Assembly: GCA_027692465.1 (NCBI GenBank) | Contig: JAQEYU010000001.1 | Coordinates: 682,001-746,000 of the forward strand | Direction: 5' to 3' | DNA: 64,000 nucleotides | Source of the DNA: Enterococcaceae bacterium OF42-14pH9A | GTDB lineage: Bacteria; Bacillota; Bacilli; Lactobacillales; Enterococcaceae | Shown: positions 50,542-58,137 of the stretch, one piece after another | How positions within the stretch are numbered: the stretch's first letter is position 1 | Layout: each line of letters starts with the position of its first letter | Notes under the pieces: generated by a model | What the model was told of the DNA's origin: nothing | Seen by the model: the letters and a program-made list of their open reading frames with translations, nothing else | The model's database searches: none | Program-made: the position numbers and the translations under genes

Positions 50542-51120
50542 ATGGATCGAATAAAATCGTCTTTTACCGCTATCAAAAATGGCGCGCAAGATTTTTATGA
50601 AGATTTGGAGAATTGGTTTTATGCCGATCAGCGCAAGGGCCTGTTAACTTTTGCAGCAATATTGGCTGGTATTGCCTTATTTTCCGTATCGATGGTGATG
50701 GCGCAAGCCCGCGTGCGGCAATCGGAGTACGATGAGATTATTTATCCCGAATTAGTTTCAGAGCGCATGAAGACAATTCCTTACGGTGAAGAAGATCAGC
50801 TGATCAAAACCAAGAGTGCGGTATCCGTGATGTTTGCACCGCCTCATGGTGACGAGCGCAACCAGGTTGACCGGCTGCTGCAGCAAAAACATGCGGAGCT
50901 CAATCGAGACTTTTTCTACTATCCTCTCGTCTATGACACGGTCAATATCGGGGAGCGTTACAACATCGATCCCACCAAAGTCACCTTCGTCTTTTTTGAA
51001 AAAGGTGTTGAGAAAAACCGCTTGGAGTTTGCAAAGCTGGAAGATAAGGAAAGCGCCTTTATCCCTGAATTGAATCGCCTGCCTATGTGGAATATCAAGA
51101 ACCTCGATGAAGAGAATTAG
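50542..51120 (+). CDS. Membrane-anchored protein with thioredoxin-like fold, function unknown
   Basis: A 192-residue protein with one membrane helix (about 34-55) and a C-terminal domain whose order of strands, SAVSVMFAPP then YNIDPTKVTFVFFEKGVEKN, resembles the CxxC and cis-Pro regions of thioredoxins. The two cysteines are absent (APPHGD in their place), so a redox role is unlikely. Family not recognised. The ATG at 50542 has an AGGAGG site; a frame opening at 50512 is unsupported. Confidence 0.65.
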   Translation: MDRIKSSFTAIKNGAQDFYEDLENWFYADQRKGLLTFAAILAGIALFSVSMVMAQARVRQSEYDEIIYPELVSERMKTIPYGEEDQLIKTKSAVSVMFAPPHGDERNQVDRLLQQKHAELNRDFFYYPLVYDTVNIGERYNIDPTKVTFVFFEKGVEKNRLEFAKLEDKESAFIPELNRLPMWNIKNLDEEN

Positions 51121-51182
51121 GGCATGTTTGAACTCGTCAGCAGCAGAACTTTTGGTCCTTTTTTCACGGAAGCTTCGCTGGA
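51118..51182 (-). repeat. Dispersed repeat, left-end fragment
   Basis: TTAGGGCATGTTTGAACTCG, then TTTTTTCACGGAAGCTTCG, follow the order of the minus-orientation copies (27357, 8393); the rest is missing. Confidence 0.55.
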
Positions 51183-51191
51183 GCGTCACAG

Positions 51192-51231
51192 ACAACCGCC
51201 GATCAGGTTCCAAGCTGATCGGCGGTTGTTG
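51192..51231 (+). terminator. Hairpin after the thioredoxin-like gene
   Basis: A perfect 15-bp stem, ACAACCGCCGATCAG (51192-51206) with CTGATCGGCGGTTGT (51215-51229). The T-run is weak (TTGCTG). Confidence 0.65.
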
Positions 51232-51264
51232 CTGTATGATTATTCAGATTTTTTCACAAATTTG

Positions 51265-51293
51265 TTGACGGAGGACTATTCATAGAGTATCCT
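51265..51293 (+). promoter_or_regulatory. Promoter of the Trp transporter leader
   Basis: TTGACG (51265-51270), 17-bp spacer, TATCCT (51288-51293), 41 bp before the leader-peptide ATG. Confidence 0.65.
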
Positions 51294-51333
51294 GTTTTTA
51301 AGAAGAACTTATCAACTAAAAGGAGTGACCATC

Positions 51334-51393
51334 ATGACAACAACTGTTTTCAACTCAGGACGATCCCAAGCATGGCGTATCTGGCGCAGGTAG
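51334..51393 (+). CDS. Leader peptide with tandem Trp codons (19 aa)
   Basis: A short ORF reading MTTTVFNSGRSQAWRIWRR then TAG, with a good AAAGGAGTG ribosome site eight bases upstream. Two Trp codons (51373 and 51382) lie four and seven codons before the stop, an extreme density for so short a peptide. The stop codon abuts the first arm of the RNA switch described for 51393-51512. The next genes encode a TrpX-type ABC transporter. The N-terminal part also looks like the start of VapB-type antitoxins (TTTVFNSGRSQAVR), which may be chance. Ribosome pausing at these codons when charged tRNA-Trp is scarce is the likely role. It is too short for usual gene finding. Confidence 0.82.
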   Translation: MTTTVFNSGRSQAWRIWRR

Positions 51394-51512
51394 TTGTATT
51401 GATGGAGCTTTTTTCCATAGATACAACTTTTTAGAGTATCCTTCTAAAACTTGTATCTATGTCGGACGATCTGAATTTATTGACCGCATAGAAGCTATCT
51501 ATGCGGTTTTTT
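51393..51512 (+). promoter_or_regulatory. Trp leader-peptide attenuator with five switching segments
   Basis: Segment 1 GTTGTATTGATGGA (51393-51406) pairs with segment 2 TCCATAGATACAAC (51414-51427). Segment 2 can instead pair with segment 3, TTGTATCTATG (51451-51461), over 11 perfect base pairs. Segment 3 with the following CGG can instead pair with segment 4, CCGCATAGA (51484-51492). Segment 4 with segment 5, TCTATGCGG (51498-51506), plus TTTTTTC, is the terminator. A ribosome on the stop codon would mask segment 1 and lead to termination; one paused at Trp would leave 1:2 and 3:4 to form, allowing read-through. Logic is inferred; the pairings are seen. Confidence 0.85.
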
Positions 51513-51632
51513 CTTTTTCAAAATCGGGGGATGGCACAAAAAGAAGATACTCGGATCCGTACCAAGGGCAGCATCGAATCAAGTTTAGTAAAAAGTGTTT
51601 AAACGACAGGGAATAGGAAAGGATGAATATTT

Positions 51633-52679
51633 ATGAAAAACAAAGGACTTTTAGCAGCCGTAGCAGTAATTGTAGTCGCATTGGCAGGTTTTGCTATCTA
51701 TCAGGGAACACAAAAAGACGATAAATCAAACGGACAGACGGCTTCTTCGGCAACTACTGCTGAAAACAGCGGCGCAGACAAACAATATACCGTAGGCGTC
51801 CTGCAATTGATGAGCCATCCGGCATTGGATCAGATTTATGAAGGTATCAAAGAAGGTCTGGCTGCAGAAGGTTTGGAAGCAGGCAAGAACCTGACAATCA
51901 ATTTTCAAAACGGCCAAGGGGACCAAAGCAAACTGAACACCATGAGTCAGCAGCTGGTTCAAGATAAATCAGAAGTGCTGATCGGGATTGCAACCCCGGC
52001 GGCGCAAGCGCTGGACAACAACGTCAAGAAAAAAGATATTCCGATTGTCTTGGGTGCGGTCACCGATCCTGAAGGTGCCGGACTGGTGGCCTCTAATGAT
52101 GCACCCGGGGCCAACATCACCGGTGTTTCCGATCAGCCGCCGGTAGAAGAGATTATCGCACTGGCGAAGAAAATGCTGCCGGATGCGAAAAAAGTCGGTA
52201 TGCTTTATGCCTCTTCGGAAGCCAATTCGAAATACCAAGTCGAAAAGGCCGCTGCAAAAGCCAAGGAGCTGGGATTGGAAGTCGTCAACAAACCGGTAGC
52301 TTCCACCAATGAAGTAGCGCAGACAGTCCAAATTTTAGCAGGTGAGGTGGATTTTGTTTTTATTCCTTTGGACAATACGATCGCCAATGCCATGGAAACC
52401 GTTGCCCAGGAAGCCGAAAAACAAAAACTGCCGGTCTTTCCGTCTGTTGAGACCATGGTGGAACAAGGCGGGGTCGCAACAATCGGTGTCAGTCAAAAAG
52501 AACTGGGTGTGCAAACCGGAAAAATGGCTGCTCAAATTGCCAAAGGTGAAGCGGAACCGGCAACTACACCGATCTTCACTTTCTCGGAAGGGGAAACGAT
52601 TATCAATAAAGCACAGGCAGAGGCCCTTGGTATCCAGTTAACGGACGAATTGACCAAAGGCGCTCGTTTTACTGAATAA
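51633..52679 (+). CDS. trpX: Tryptophan-type ABC transporter, substrate-binding protein
   Basis: A 348-residue periplasmic-binding-type protein of the ABC_sub_bind family, as in TrpX of streptococci. An N-terminal hydrophobic helix (about 6-24) is followed by a Ser/Thr-rich linker and two lobes (YTVGVLQLMSHPALDQIYEG, and SVETMVEQGGVATIGVSQKE). The hydrophobic segment has no lipobox cysteine, so the protein seems held by an uncleaved helix or released, not lipid-anchored. Tryptophan specificity rests on family and on the Trp leader upstream. Start ATG follows GGAAAGGATG. Confidence 0.85.
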   Translation: MKNKGLLAAVAVIVVALAGFAIYQGTQKDDKSNGQTASSATTAENSGADKQYTVGVLQLMSHPALDQIYEGIKEGLAAEGLEAGKNLTINFQNGQGDQSKLNTMSQQLVQDKSEVLIGIATPAAQALDNNVKKKDIPIVLGAVTDPEGAGLVASNDAPGANITGVSDQPPVEEIIALAKKMLPDAKKVGMLYASSEANSKYQVEKAAAKAKELGLEVVNKPVASTNEVAQTVQILAGEVDFVFIPLDNTIANAMETVAQEAEKQKLPVFPSVETMVEQGGVATIGVSQKELGVQTGKMAAQIAKGEAEPATTPIFTFSEGETIINKAQAEALGIQLTDELTKGARFTE

Positions 52680-52811
52680 AGAGGTCAGGGGATTCAACCA
52701 ATTACAGCTGTGCCGGAGCCGAGGTATCTTTGAAAATACCCGCGGCAGCAATTCAGGACCACAATCCGGTGACAGCTGGATTTACATAATGGAGACAAGG
52801 GGAGAAAACAG

Positions 52812-53705
52812 ATGATCGTTTCAACAATTGGCCAGGGACTGTTATGGTCACTTTTGGCAATCGGTATTTTTATGACCTATCGGATCTTGAATTTTCCGGA
52901 TATGACCACAGAAGGGACATTTCCCTTAGGCGGGGCGGTCTGTGTGACTGCCATCACCAGCGGAATCCATCCCCTGGTGGCGACTCTTTTGGGGGTGTTG
53001 GCCGGAATGTGTGCCGGCTTTGTGACGGGGATTCTTTATACCAAGGGCAAGATTCCCGTTATTCTCGCAGGGATCTTGGTGATGTCGGGTCTTAACTCGG
53101 TCATCCTTTATGTGATGAAAAGTCCCAACAAAGGATTGGGGCATCAGTATCCCAAGATTCAGGATTTTTTTACCCAACTGAATCTGCCGGACTATTTTGA
53201 TATCGTTATTCTGGGAGCCTTGTTCGTGTTGTTGACGATTGGTCTGCTGCTGTTTTTCTTTAATACGGACCTTGGGCAGGCCTACATCGCTACCGGGGAC
53301 AATGAGACTATGGCCCGCTCACTGGGAATCAAGACCGATCGCATGAAAATTCTGGGACTGACGCTGTCAAATGGGGTCATCGCTCTGTCCGGTGCCTTGA
53401 TTTCTCAAAATGACGGGTACGCCGATGTTTCCAAGGGTGTCGGAGTCATTGTAATCGGATTGGCTGCTATCATCATCGGGGAAGTGCTGTTTGGCGAGCT
53501 GACCTTTGCTGAACGGATGATTGCGATTGTAGTAGGCAGTATTATCTACCAGCTGATCATCTTCCTGATTATTTTTGCCGGTTTTGATACCACTTATCTG
53601 AAGATCATCTCCTCAGCTATCCTGGCTGTCTGCCTGATGATTCCGCAGTTGAAACAAGCGCTGAACCTGAAGACCGGATTTGAAAAAGAGGAGGCGGGAC
53701 AATGA
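52812..53705 (+). CDS. trpY: Tryptophan-type ABC transporter permease
   Basis: A 297-residue polytopic permease of the branched-chain/ribose-type (BPD_transp_2) family with about eight to nine helices. The opening IGQGLLWSLLAIGIFMTYRI and the NDGYADVSKGVGVIVIGLAAIIIGEVLFGE segment are the family core. It follows trpX after 132 bases that contain no gene or clear signal, and overlaps the ATPase gene by four bases. Partner of the adjacent binding protein and ATPase. Confidence 0.85.
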   Translation: MIVSTIGQGLLWSLLAIGIFMTYRILNFPDMTTEGTFPLGGAVCVTAITSGIHPLVATLLGVLAGMCAGFVTGILYTKGKIPVILAGILVMSGLNSVILYVMKSPNKGLGHQYPKIQDFFTQLNLPDYFDIVILGALFVLLTIGLLLFFFNTDLGQAYIATGDNETMARSLGIKTDRMKILGLTLSNGVIALSGALISQNDGYADVSKGVGVIVIGLAAIIIGEVLFGELTFAERMIAIVVGSIIYQLIIFLIIFAGFDTTYLKIISSAILAVCLMIPQLKQALNLKTGFEKEEAGQ

Positions 53706-54466
53706 GTCGGCTGACGATTGAAAAAGGATACAAAACAGTCAAAAACGGAATCGATGAAACTCGTGTCCTGCTGGACCATATCGATTTGATAATCAACCCG
53801 GGGGAATTCGTAACCGTGGTAGGGGGCAACGGAGCCGGCAAAAGTACCCTCTTTAACAGCATTGCCGGCACTTTACCGCTGACTTCCGGCAAGATCCGAA
53901 TCAACGATCTGGAGGTGACCAGAAAAGCCGAGGAAGATCGCGCCAAATATATCGCACGAGTCTTTCAGGACCCCAAGATGGGGACGGCCCCTCGAATGAC
54001 AGTTGCGGAAAATCTGTTGCTGGCAGAAAAGCGGGGGTCGCGCCGGTTACTGGTTCCCCGAAAGATCAATGACCGAAAAGCACACTACGGCCGGCTCTGT
54101 CAAAAGATTGGCAACGGCTTGGAAAATCATTTAGATACCCCTACCGGCAATCTGTCCGGTGGGCAACGCCAGGCACTGAGCCTTTTGATGGCAACATTGA
54201 CCGAGCCGGAGCTGTTGCTTTTGGATGAGCATACGGCCGCTTTGGATCCGAAAACTTCAAAAAATCTGATGCAGCTCACCAATGAAGTGGTGACGGTACA
54301 AAACTTAACTTGTCTGATGATCACTCACCATATGGAGGATGCCCTGGAGTATGGCAACCGCCTGATCCTGATGAAAAAAGGACGGATCGCCAAAGATCTG
54401 GATGCCCAACAGAAGAAACAGCTGACTTTACCAGAGCTGCTTTTGTTTTTCGAAGATGATCTGTGA
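53702..54466 (+). CDS. trpZ: Tryptophan-type ABC transporter ATP-binding protein
   Basis: A 254-residue ABC ATPase driving the adjacent permease. Walker A GGNGAGKST is at 41-49, with the Q-loop VFQDPKMG, signature LSGGQRQALSLLMA, Walker B LLLLDEHTAALDP and H-loop ITHHMEDAL. The ATG overlaps the permease stop. It ends the transporter operon; no strong terminator is seen before the aro promoter at 54545. Confidence 0.87.
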   Translation: MSRLTIEKGYKTVKNGIDETRVLLDHIDLIINPGEFVTVVGGNGAGKSTLFNSIAGTLPLTSGKIRINDLEVTRKAEEDRAKYIARVFQDPKMGTAPRMTVAENLLLAEKRGSRRLLVPRKINDRKAHYGRLCQKIGNGLENHLDTPTGNLSGGQRQALSLLMATLTEPELLLLDEHTAALDPKTSKNLMQLTNEVVTVQNLTCLMITHHMEDALEYGNRLILMKKGRIAKDLDAQQKKQLTLPELLLFFEDDL

Positions 54467-54544
54467 CAGATGGACTATTCTGAGGAAAATCGGCAAACTT
54501 TTTGGATTTTTTCCTGAAAACTTGAATATTTCCTGCAAATACAG

Positions 54545-54573
54545 TTGACAGACATTTGCAGGGAGTCTATACT
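54545..54573 (+). promoter_or_regulatory. Consensus promoter of the aro operon leader
   Basis: TTGACA (54545-54550), 17-bp spacer, TATACT (54568-54573), 36 bp before the leader-peptide ATG. Confidence 0.85.
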
Positions 54574-54608
54574 GAACTCAACCTTAAACCAGTTTGGAGC
54601 GATTCTTG

Positions 54609-54665
54609 ATGAAAAGAACATTGACCCCACAACTGAATAAGTATTACTTTAGCTATTTTAGATAG
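54609..54665 (+). CDS. Leader peptide with clustered Tyr and Phe codons (18 aa)
   Basis: A short ORF reading MKRTLTPQLNKYYFSYFR then TAG, after a GGAGCG site eight bases upstream. Three Tyr and two Phe codons fall in the last seven sense codons. The stop lies one base before the first arm of a five-segment RNA switch like that of the Trp leader. The next genes are aroE through pheA, whose end products are tyrosine and phenylalanine (and chorismate for tryptophan). Both leader peptides in the window are of similar length and end in Arg followed by TAG. A sensing role for charged tRNA-Tyr and tRNA-Phe is strongly suggested but not shown. Confidence 0.85.
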   Translation: MKRTLTPQLNKYYFSYFR

Positions 54666-54666
54666 G

Positions 54667-54780
54667 CTGTATTCATGAAACCATGGGTACAGACGCAGCA
54701 GTTTGTATCTATGATGGCTAAGGGATTTTGACTTGACTTGCACGCCACCGTAGAGAGTATCTATAGTGGCTTTTCTTTTA
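54667..54780 (+). promoter_or_regulatory. Tyr/Phe leader-peptide attenuator with five switching segments
   Basis: Segment 1 CTGTATTCATG (54667-54677) pairs with segment 2 CATGGGTACAG (54682-54692) with two U-G pairs. Segment 2, extended to 54694, can instead pair with segment 3, GTTTGTATCTATG (54701-54713). Segment 3 with its tail, TCTATGATGGC (54708-54718), can pair with segment 4, GCCACCGTAGA (54744-54754). Segment 4 with segment 5, TCTATAGTGGC (54760-54770), then TTTTCTTTTA, is the terminator. TTGTATCTATG in segment 3 is identical in the Trp attenuator. No T-box motif is present. Confidence 0.85.
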
Positions 54781-54784
54781 CGCT

Positions 54785-54796
54785 TTGTCCGGACAA
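54785..54796. promoter_or_regulatory. 12-bp palindrome between the two terminators
   Basis: TTGTCCGGACAA is a perfect palindrome without loop, so a protein-binding site is possible; chance cannot be excluded. Confidence 0.3.
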
Positions 54797-54804
54797 GGCA
54801 TTTG

Positions 54805-54847
54805 AGGGTGTTCACTGTAGATTCGTCACGGTGGATGCCCTTTTTTT
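54805..54847 (+). terminator. Second terminator in the aro leader
   Basis: AGGGTGTTCAC (54805-54815) pairs with GTGGATGCCCT (54831-54841) with three G-U pairs, and seven T follow. It lies after the attenuator and before aroE. Confidence 0.65.
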
Positions 54848-54976
54848 GTCAAATGAAAGGGACGGTCGTCACCAACAGCCTGCATAATCACTCGCTTCTG
54901 AGAACTTGTAATCAGAAAATGAGCACAAGGGACAGTTATTTATGAAGAAGCAGCAGGAAGAAATCGGAGGGAACCT

Positions 54977-55849
54977 ATGAAAGAAATGATTACGGGTCAT
55001 ACCCGTCTGGCGGGATTAATCGGCAAACCAACCCATCACAGCATCTCACCGCTGATGCACACGACAGCTTTTGCAGAGTGCGGAATCGATGCGGTCTATC
55101 TTTCCTTTGACATCGAAGCCGATGAAGTAAAATCAGCACTGCAGGCGATCCGAACGTTGTCATTCATCGGGGCCAACGTAACCATGCCTTATAAAGCCGC
55201 CGTCCTGCCTTATCTGGATGACTTGTCACCGGCAGCTCGCTTAATCGGTGCAGTAAATACCATCGTTGCTGAAGACGGCAGATTGACCGGCCATAATACA
55301 GACGGTACCGGATTCATGCGCAGTTTGGCAGATATCGGGATTGATCCCATTGGACGACAGATCTCGCTTTTAGGAGCCGGCGGAGCAGCTACAGCTATCA
55401 TCGCACAGGCTGCATTGGACGGTGTCAAAAAGATCGACGTCTATAACCGTAAAGATCGCTTCTTTGCCGAAAGTTCTGAAAAACTGCAGCGAATTGCAGC
55501 AGAAACCGACTGTCAGATCCGGCTTTTAGAGCTGGAGGCTGAAGCCGATCTGCTGCCGGAGTCACTTGCAAACAGCTGCTTGCTGGTGAATGCTACCGGG
55601 GTAGGCATGGCCCCCTTGACCAACGTCAGTGCACTGCCGGATTTTGAACTTTTGCAAGGGAATCTGGCCGTCTATGATGTGATTTACGATCCCCGGGAAA
55701 CCAAGCTTTTACAAGAGGCACGGAAACGGGGTTTGAAAACAGCAAACGGCTTGGGGATGCTCTTGTATCAAGGAGCGGCAGCCTTTGAATTGTGGACCGG
55801 CCAAAAAATGCCAATCACTAAGATCAGACCACTGATCGAAGCACAGTAA
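54977..55849 (+). CDS. aroE: Shikimate dehydrogenase
   Basis: Reduces 3-dehydroshikimate to shikimate with NADPH. 290 residues with the substrate motif IGKPTHHSISPLMHTTAF, catalytic Lys in NVTMPYKAAVLPYLD, the nucleotide-binding LLGAGGAATAII and the C-terminal NGLGMLLYQGAAAFELWTG. It is the first structural gene of the aro operon, with CGGAGGG before the ATG. Confidence 0.96.
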   Translation: MKEMITGHTRLAGLIGKPTHHSISPLMHTTAFAECGIDAVYLSFDIEADEVKSALQAIRTLSFIGANVTMPYKAAVLPYLDDLSPAARLIGAVNTIVAEDGRLTGHNTDGTGFMRSLADIGIDPIGRQISLLGAGGAATAIIAQAALDGVKKIDVYNRKDRFFAESSEKLQRIAAETDCQIRLLELEAEADLLPESLANSCLLVNATGVGMAPLTNVSALPDFELLQGNLAVYDVIYDPRETKLLQEARKRGLKTANGLGMLLYQGAAAFELWTGQKMPITKIRPLIEAQ

Positions 55850-55954
55850 CATTTGCAATAACTAAACAGACGCAAAGATGAAAAACAGGAACATCTTTTG
55901 TGGCTGACAAAGAACTGCAAACAAAAACTGCAAACAAAAAAGGAGAAATGAAAA

Positions 55955-56986
55955 ATGATCGTAATTATGAAACCCGGGGCTACCCGTGAACAAGTTGAAA
56001 ATGTGGTTAAACGTATCAAAAAGGAAGGCTTGGATGTCAATATCGATGAGGGATCGGAACATATCGTCATCGGTTTAAAAGGTGATACCCGCAACGTACA
56101 AGATGTTGCATTTTACAGCTACGACGGAGTAGAAAAAGCCGTGCGGATCTCCAATACCTACAAGCTGACATCGCGGGAATTTCATCCCGGAGATACAGTC
56201 GTCAATGTGGACGGTGTGAAGATCGGCGGCGGTAATTTTGTGACGATGGCCGGACCATGTTCAATCGAAGGATTGGAGCAGATCCGCGAGTGTGCCCGCA
56301 TTGCGAAAGCCGGCGGTGCTGAGATTTTACGGGGAGGCGCCTTCAAGCCGCGAACTTCCCCTTACGCTTTTCAAGGTTTGGAAGAAGAAGGCTTGAAGTA
56401 CATCCGGCAGGCCGCAGACGAATTTGATATGAAAGTCATTACCGAAGTCATGGACGAAAGCCACATCGATATGGTGGCTGAATACAGCGATATTCTCCAA
56501 ATCGGCGCCCGTAACATGCAAAACTACAAGCTGCTGCAGGCGGTCGGTAAAACAGGCAAACCGATTGGACTTAAACGAGGCATCGCCGGGACGATCGACG
56601 AATGGCTGAACGCCGCGGAATACATTGCGATTTCCGACAAATCACCGGTAATCTTTATCGAACGGGGAATCCGGACGTACGAAACCGCCACTCGTAATAC
56701 CTTTGACCTCAGTGCAGTTCCTCTGATCAAAAAGCTCAGTCATTTTCCAATCATTGTTGATCCTTCTCATGGGACCGGTATCTGGGATCTGGTACCGCCA
56801 ATGGCCCGGGCCGGAGTTGCAGCCGGTGCTGACGGGATGATCGTCGAAATCCATCCGGACCCGGCCAATGCCTGGTCGGACGGCCCACAATCCTTGAATG
56901 AGAAAACTTACATGAAGATGATGCAGGAAGTCAAAATCATGGAAAAAGCGATGAACGAGATCAAAGCGCTGGAAATGGATAACTGA
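55955..56986 (+). CDS. aroF: DAHP synthase, type I beta with N-terminal regulatory domain
   Basis: Condenses phosphoenolpyruvate and erythrose 4-phosphate, the entry step of the aromatic pathway. 343 residues: an N-terminal ferredoxin-like domain (about 1-70, [20 protein letters not shown]), known in related enzymes to confer Tyr/Phe feedback, and the barrel with [24 protein letters not shown] and [14 protein letters not shown] precedes the ATG. No aroQ chorismate mutase domain is fused. The erythrose 4-phosphate comes from transketolase activity. Confidence 0.95.
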   Translation: MIVIMKPGATREQVENVVKRIKKEGLDVNIDEGSEHIVIGLKGDTRNVQDVAFYSYDGVEKAVRISNTYKLTSREFHPGDTVVNVDGVKIGGGNFVTMAGPCSIEGLEQIRECARIAKAGGAEILRGGAFKPRTSPYAFQGLEEEGLKYIRQAADEFDMKVITEVMDESHIDMVAEYSDILQIGARNMQNYKLLQAVGKTGKPIGLKRGIAGTIDEWLNAAEYIAISDKSPVIFIERGIRTYETATRNTFDLSAVPLIKKLSHFPIIVDPSHGTGIWDLVPPMARAGVAAGADGMIVEIHPDPANAWSDGPQSLNEKTYMKMMQEVKIMEKAMNEIKALEMDN

Positions 56987-57018
56987 AACAGCACGATGTC
57001 GTTCATTCAAAAAGAACG

Positions 57019-57046
57019 ATCCGGACGGGGAGACTCCCGTCCGGAT
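57019..57046 (+). other. Hairpin between aroF and aroB, no T-run
   Basis: ATCCGGACGGG (57019-57029) pairs perfectly with CCCGTCCGGAT (57036-57046). It ends in TCAAAG, so it is probably an intercistronic stabiliser rather than a terminator. Confidence 0.6.
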
Positions 57047-57063
57047 TCAAAGGGGGAAACAGG

Positions 57064-58137
57064 ATGCTGACCGTCCATTTGCAAGACCATCAATACGATA
57101 TTCAGATCAAAAAAGGCTGTTTGCAAGAGGTAGGAAGCTTTTTGAAAGAATTGTGGCAACCGCAAAAGATCGCAATCATTACCGATGACAACGTAGCGCC
57201 GCTTTATGGAGAAGCAGTCCGGGAAAAAGTCGCCCAAGCCGGTTTCTCCGCAGTGATGCATGTCATTCCCAATGGAGAAGCCAGTAAATCTTTGGCAGAG
57301 GCGGAAAATATCTACAGCTTTCTGGCAGATGAGGGCTTTACCCGCTCTGACGGAATCATTGCCCTAGGAGGTGGTGTGATCGGTGATCTGGCAGCTTTTG
57401 CGGCTTCGACTTATATGCGGGGGATTCACTTCATTCAGATCCCGACAACTCTTTTGGCGCAGGTCGATTCCAGTATCGGCGGCAAAACAGCAGTCAACAC
57501 TACAAAGGCCAAAAATCTGGTAGGCACCTTCAGTCAGCCGGATGGGGTACTGATTGATCCAGAGGTCCTCAGTACATTGGATATCCGCCGCGTTCGGGAG
57601 GGAATTGCAGAGATCATCAAATCAGCGGCAATTGCGGATTCGGCTCTTTGGAATTATTTGAATAGTTTGACAGATGAAGCCGATCTGTTGAGTAATGCGG
57701 AATATGTGATCACTGAGACGTTGAAAGTGAAGCAAAAGGTCGTAGAAGAAGATGAGTTTGATAACGGCATTCGGCTGATTTTGAATTTTGGGCATACCAT
57801 CGGCCATGCCGTAGAAAAAACAGCCGGTTACGGAGTGGTCAGCCACGGAGAAGGCGTTGCAATCGGCATGATGCAGATCAATAGTCACGCTGAGAAAATC
57901 GGACTGTCACCAAAAGGCAGCACTGCACAGCTTCAGGGGATGATCGAAAAATTCCGGCTCCCGGTTCGTACTGAAACCTGGGATGAAGCGCAGTTGTTCG
58001 ACGCCATCACCCATGACAAAAAAGCCCGGGGAGCCAACTTGAAGCTGATTTTGTTGGAAAATATCGGTGAGGCCAAGATTGTAACAGTACCTATCGAAGA
58101 AATACGCCAATACTTGAACAGAGAGGATGCAAGCTAA
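57064..58137 (+). CDS. aroB: 3-Dehydroquinate synthase
   Basis: Converts DAHP to 3-dehydroquinate with NAD and a divalent metal. 357 residues with the NAD-binding [40 protein letters not shown] and metal-binding [18 protein letters not shown] and HGEGVAIGM motifs. The stop overlaps the aroC start by one base. Confidence 0.96.
   Translation: MLTVHLQDHQYDIQIKKGCLQEVGSFLKELWQPQKIAIITDDNVAPLYGEAVREKVAQAGFSAVMHVIPNGEASKSLAEAENIYSFLADEGFTRSDGIIALGGGVIGDLAAFAASTYMRGIHFIQIPTTLLAQVDSSIGGKTAVNTTKAKNLVGTFSQPDGVLIDPEVLSTLDIRRVREGIAEIIKSAAIADSALWNYLNSLTDEADLLSNAEYVITETLKVKQKVVEEDEFDNGIRLILNFGHTIGHAVEKTAGYGVVSHGEGVAIGMMQINSHAEKIGLSPKGSTAQLQGMIEKFRLPVRTETWDEAQLFDAITHDKKARGANLKLILLENIGEAKIVTVPIEEIRQYLNREDAS

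Noticed and set aside
51334..51393. A VapB antitoxin gene of a toxin-antitoxin system
   Set aside because: The reading frame stops after 19 codons, no toxin gene follows, and the position and Trp codons fit a leader peptide.
54853..54945. A second leader peptide (30 codons from ATG at 54853) before aroE
   Set aside because: No ribosome site precedes it (T-run only), and there is no cluster of regulatory codons.
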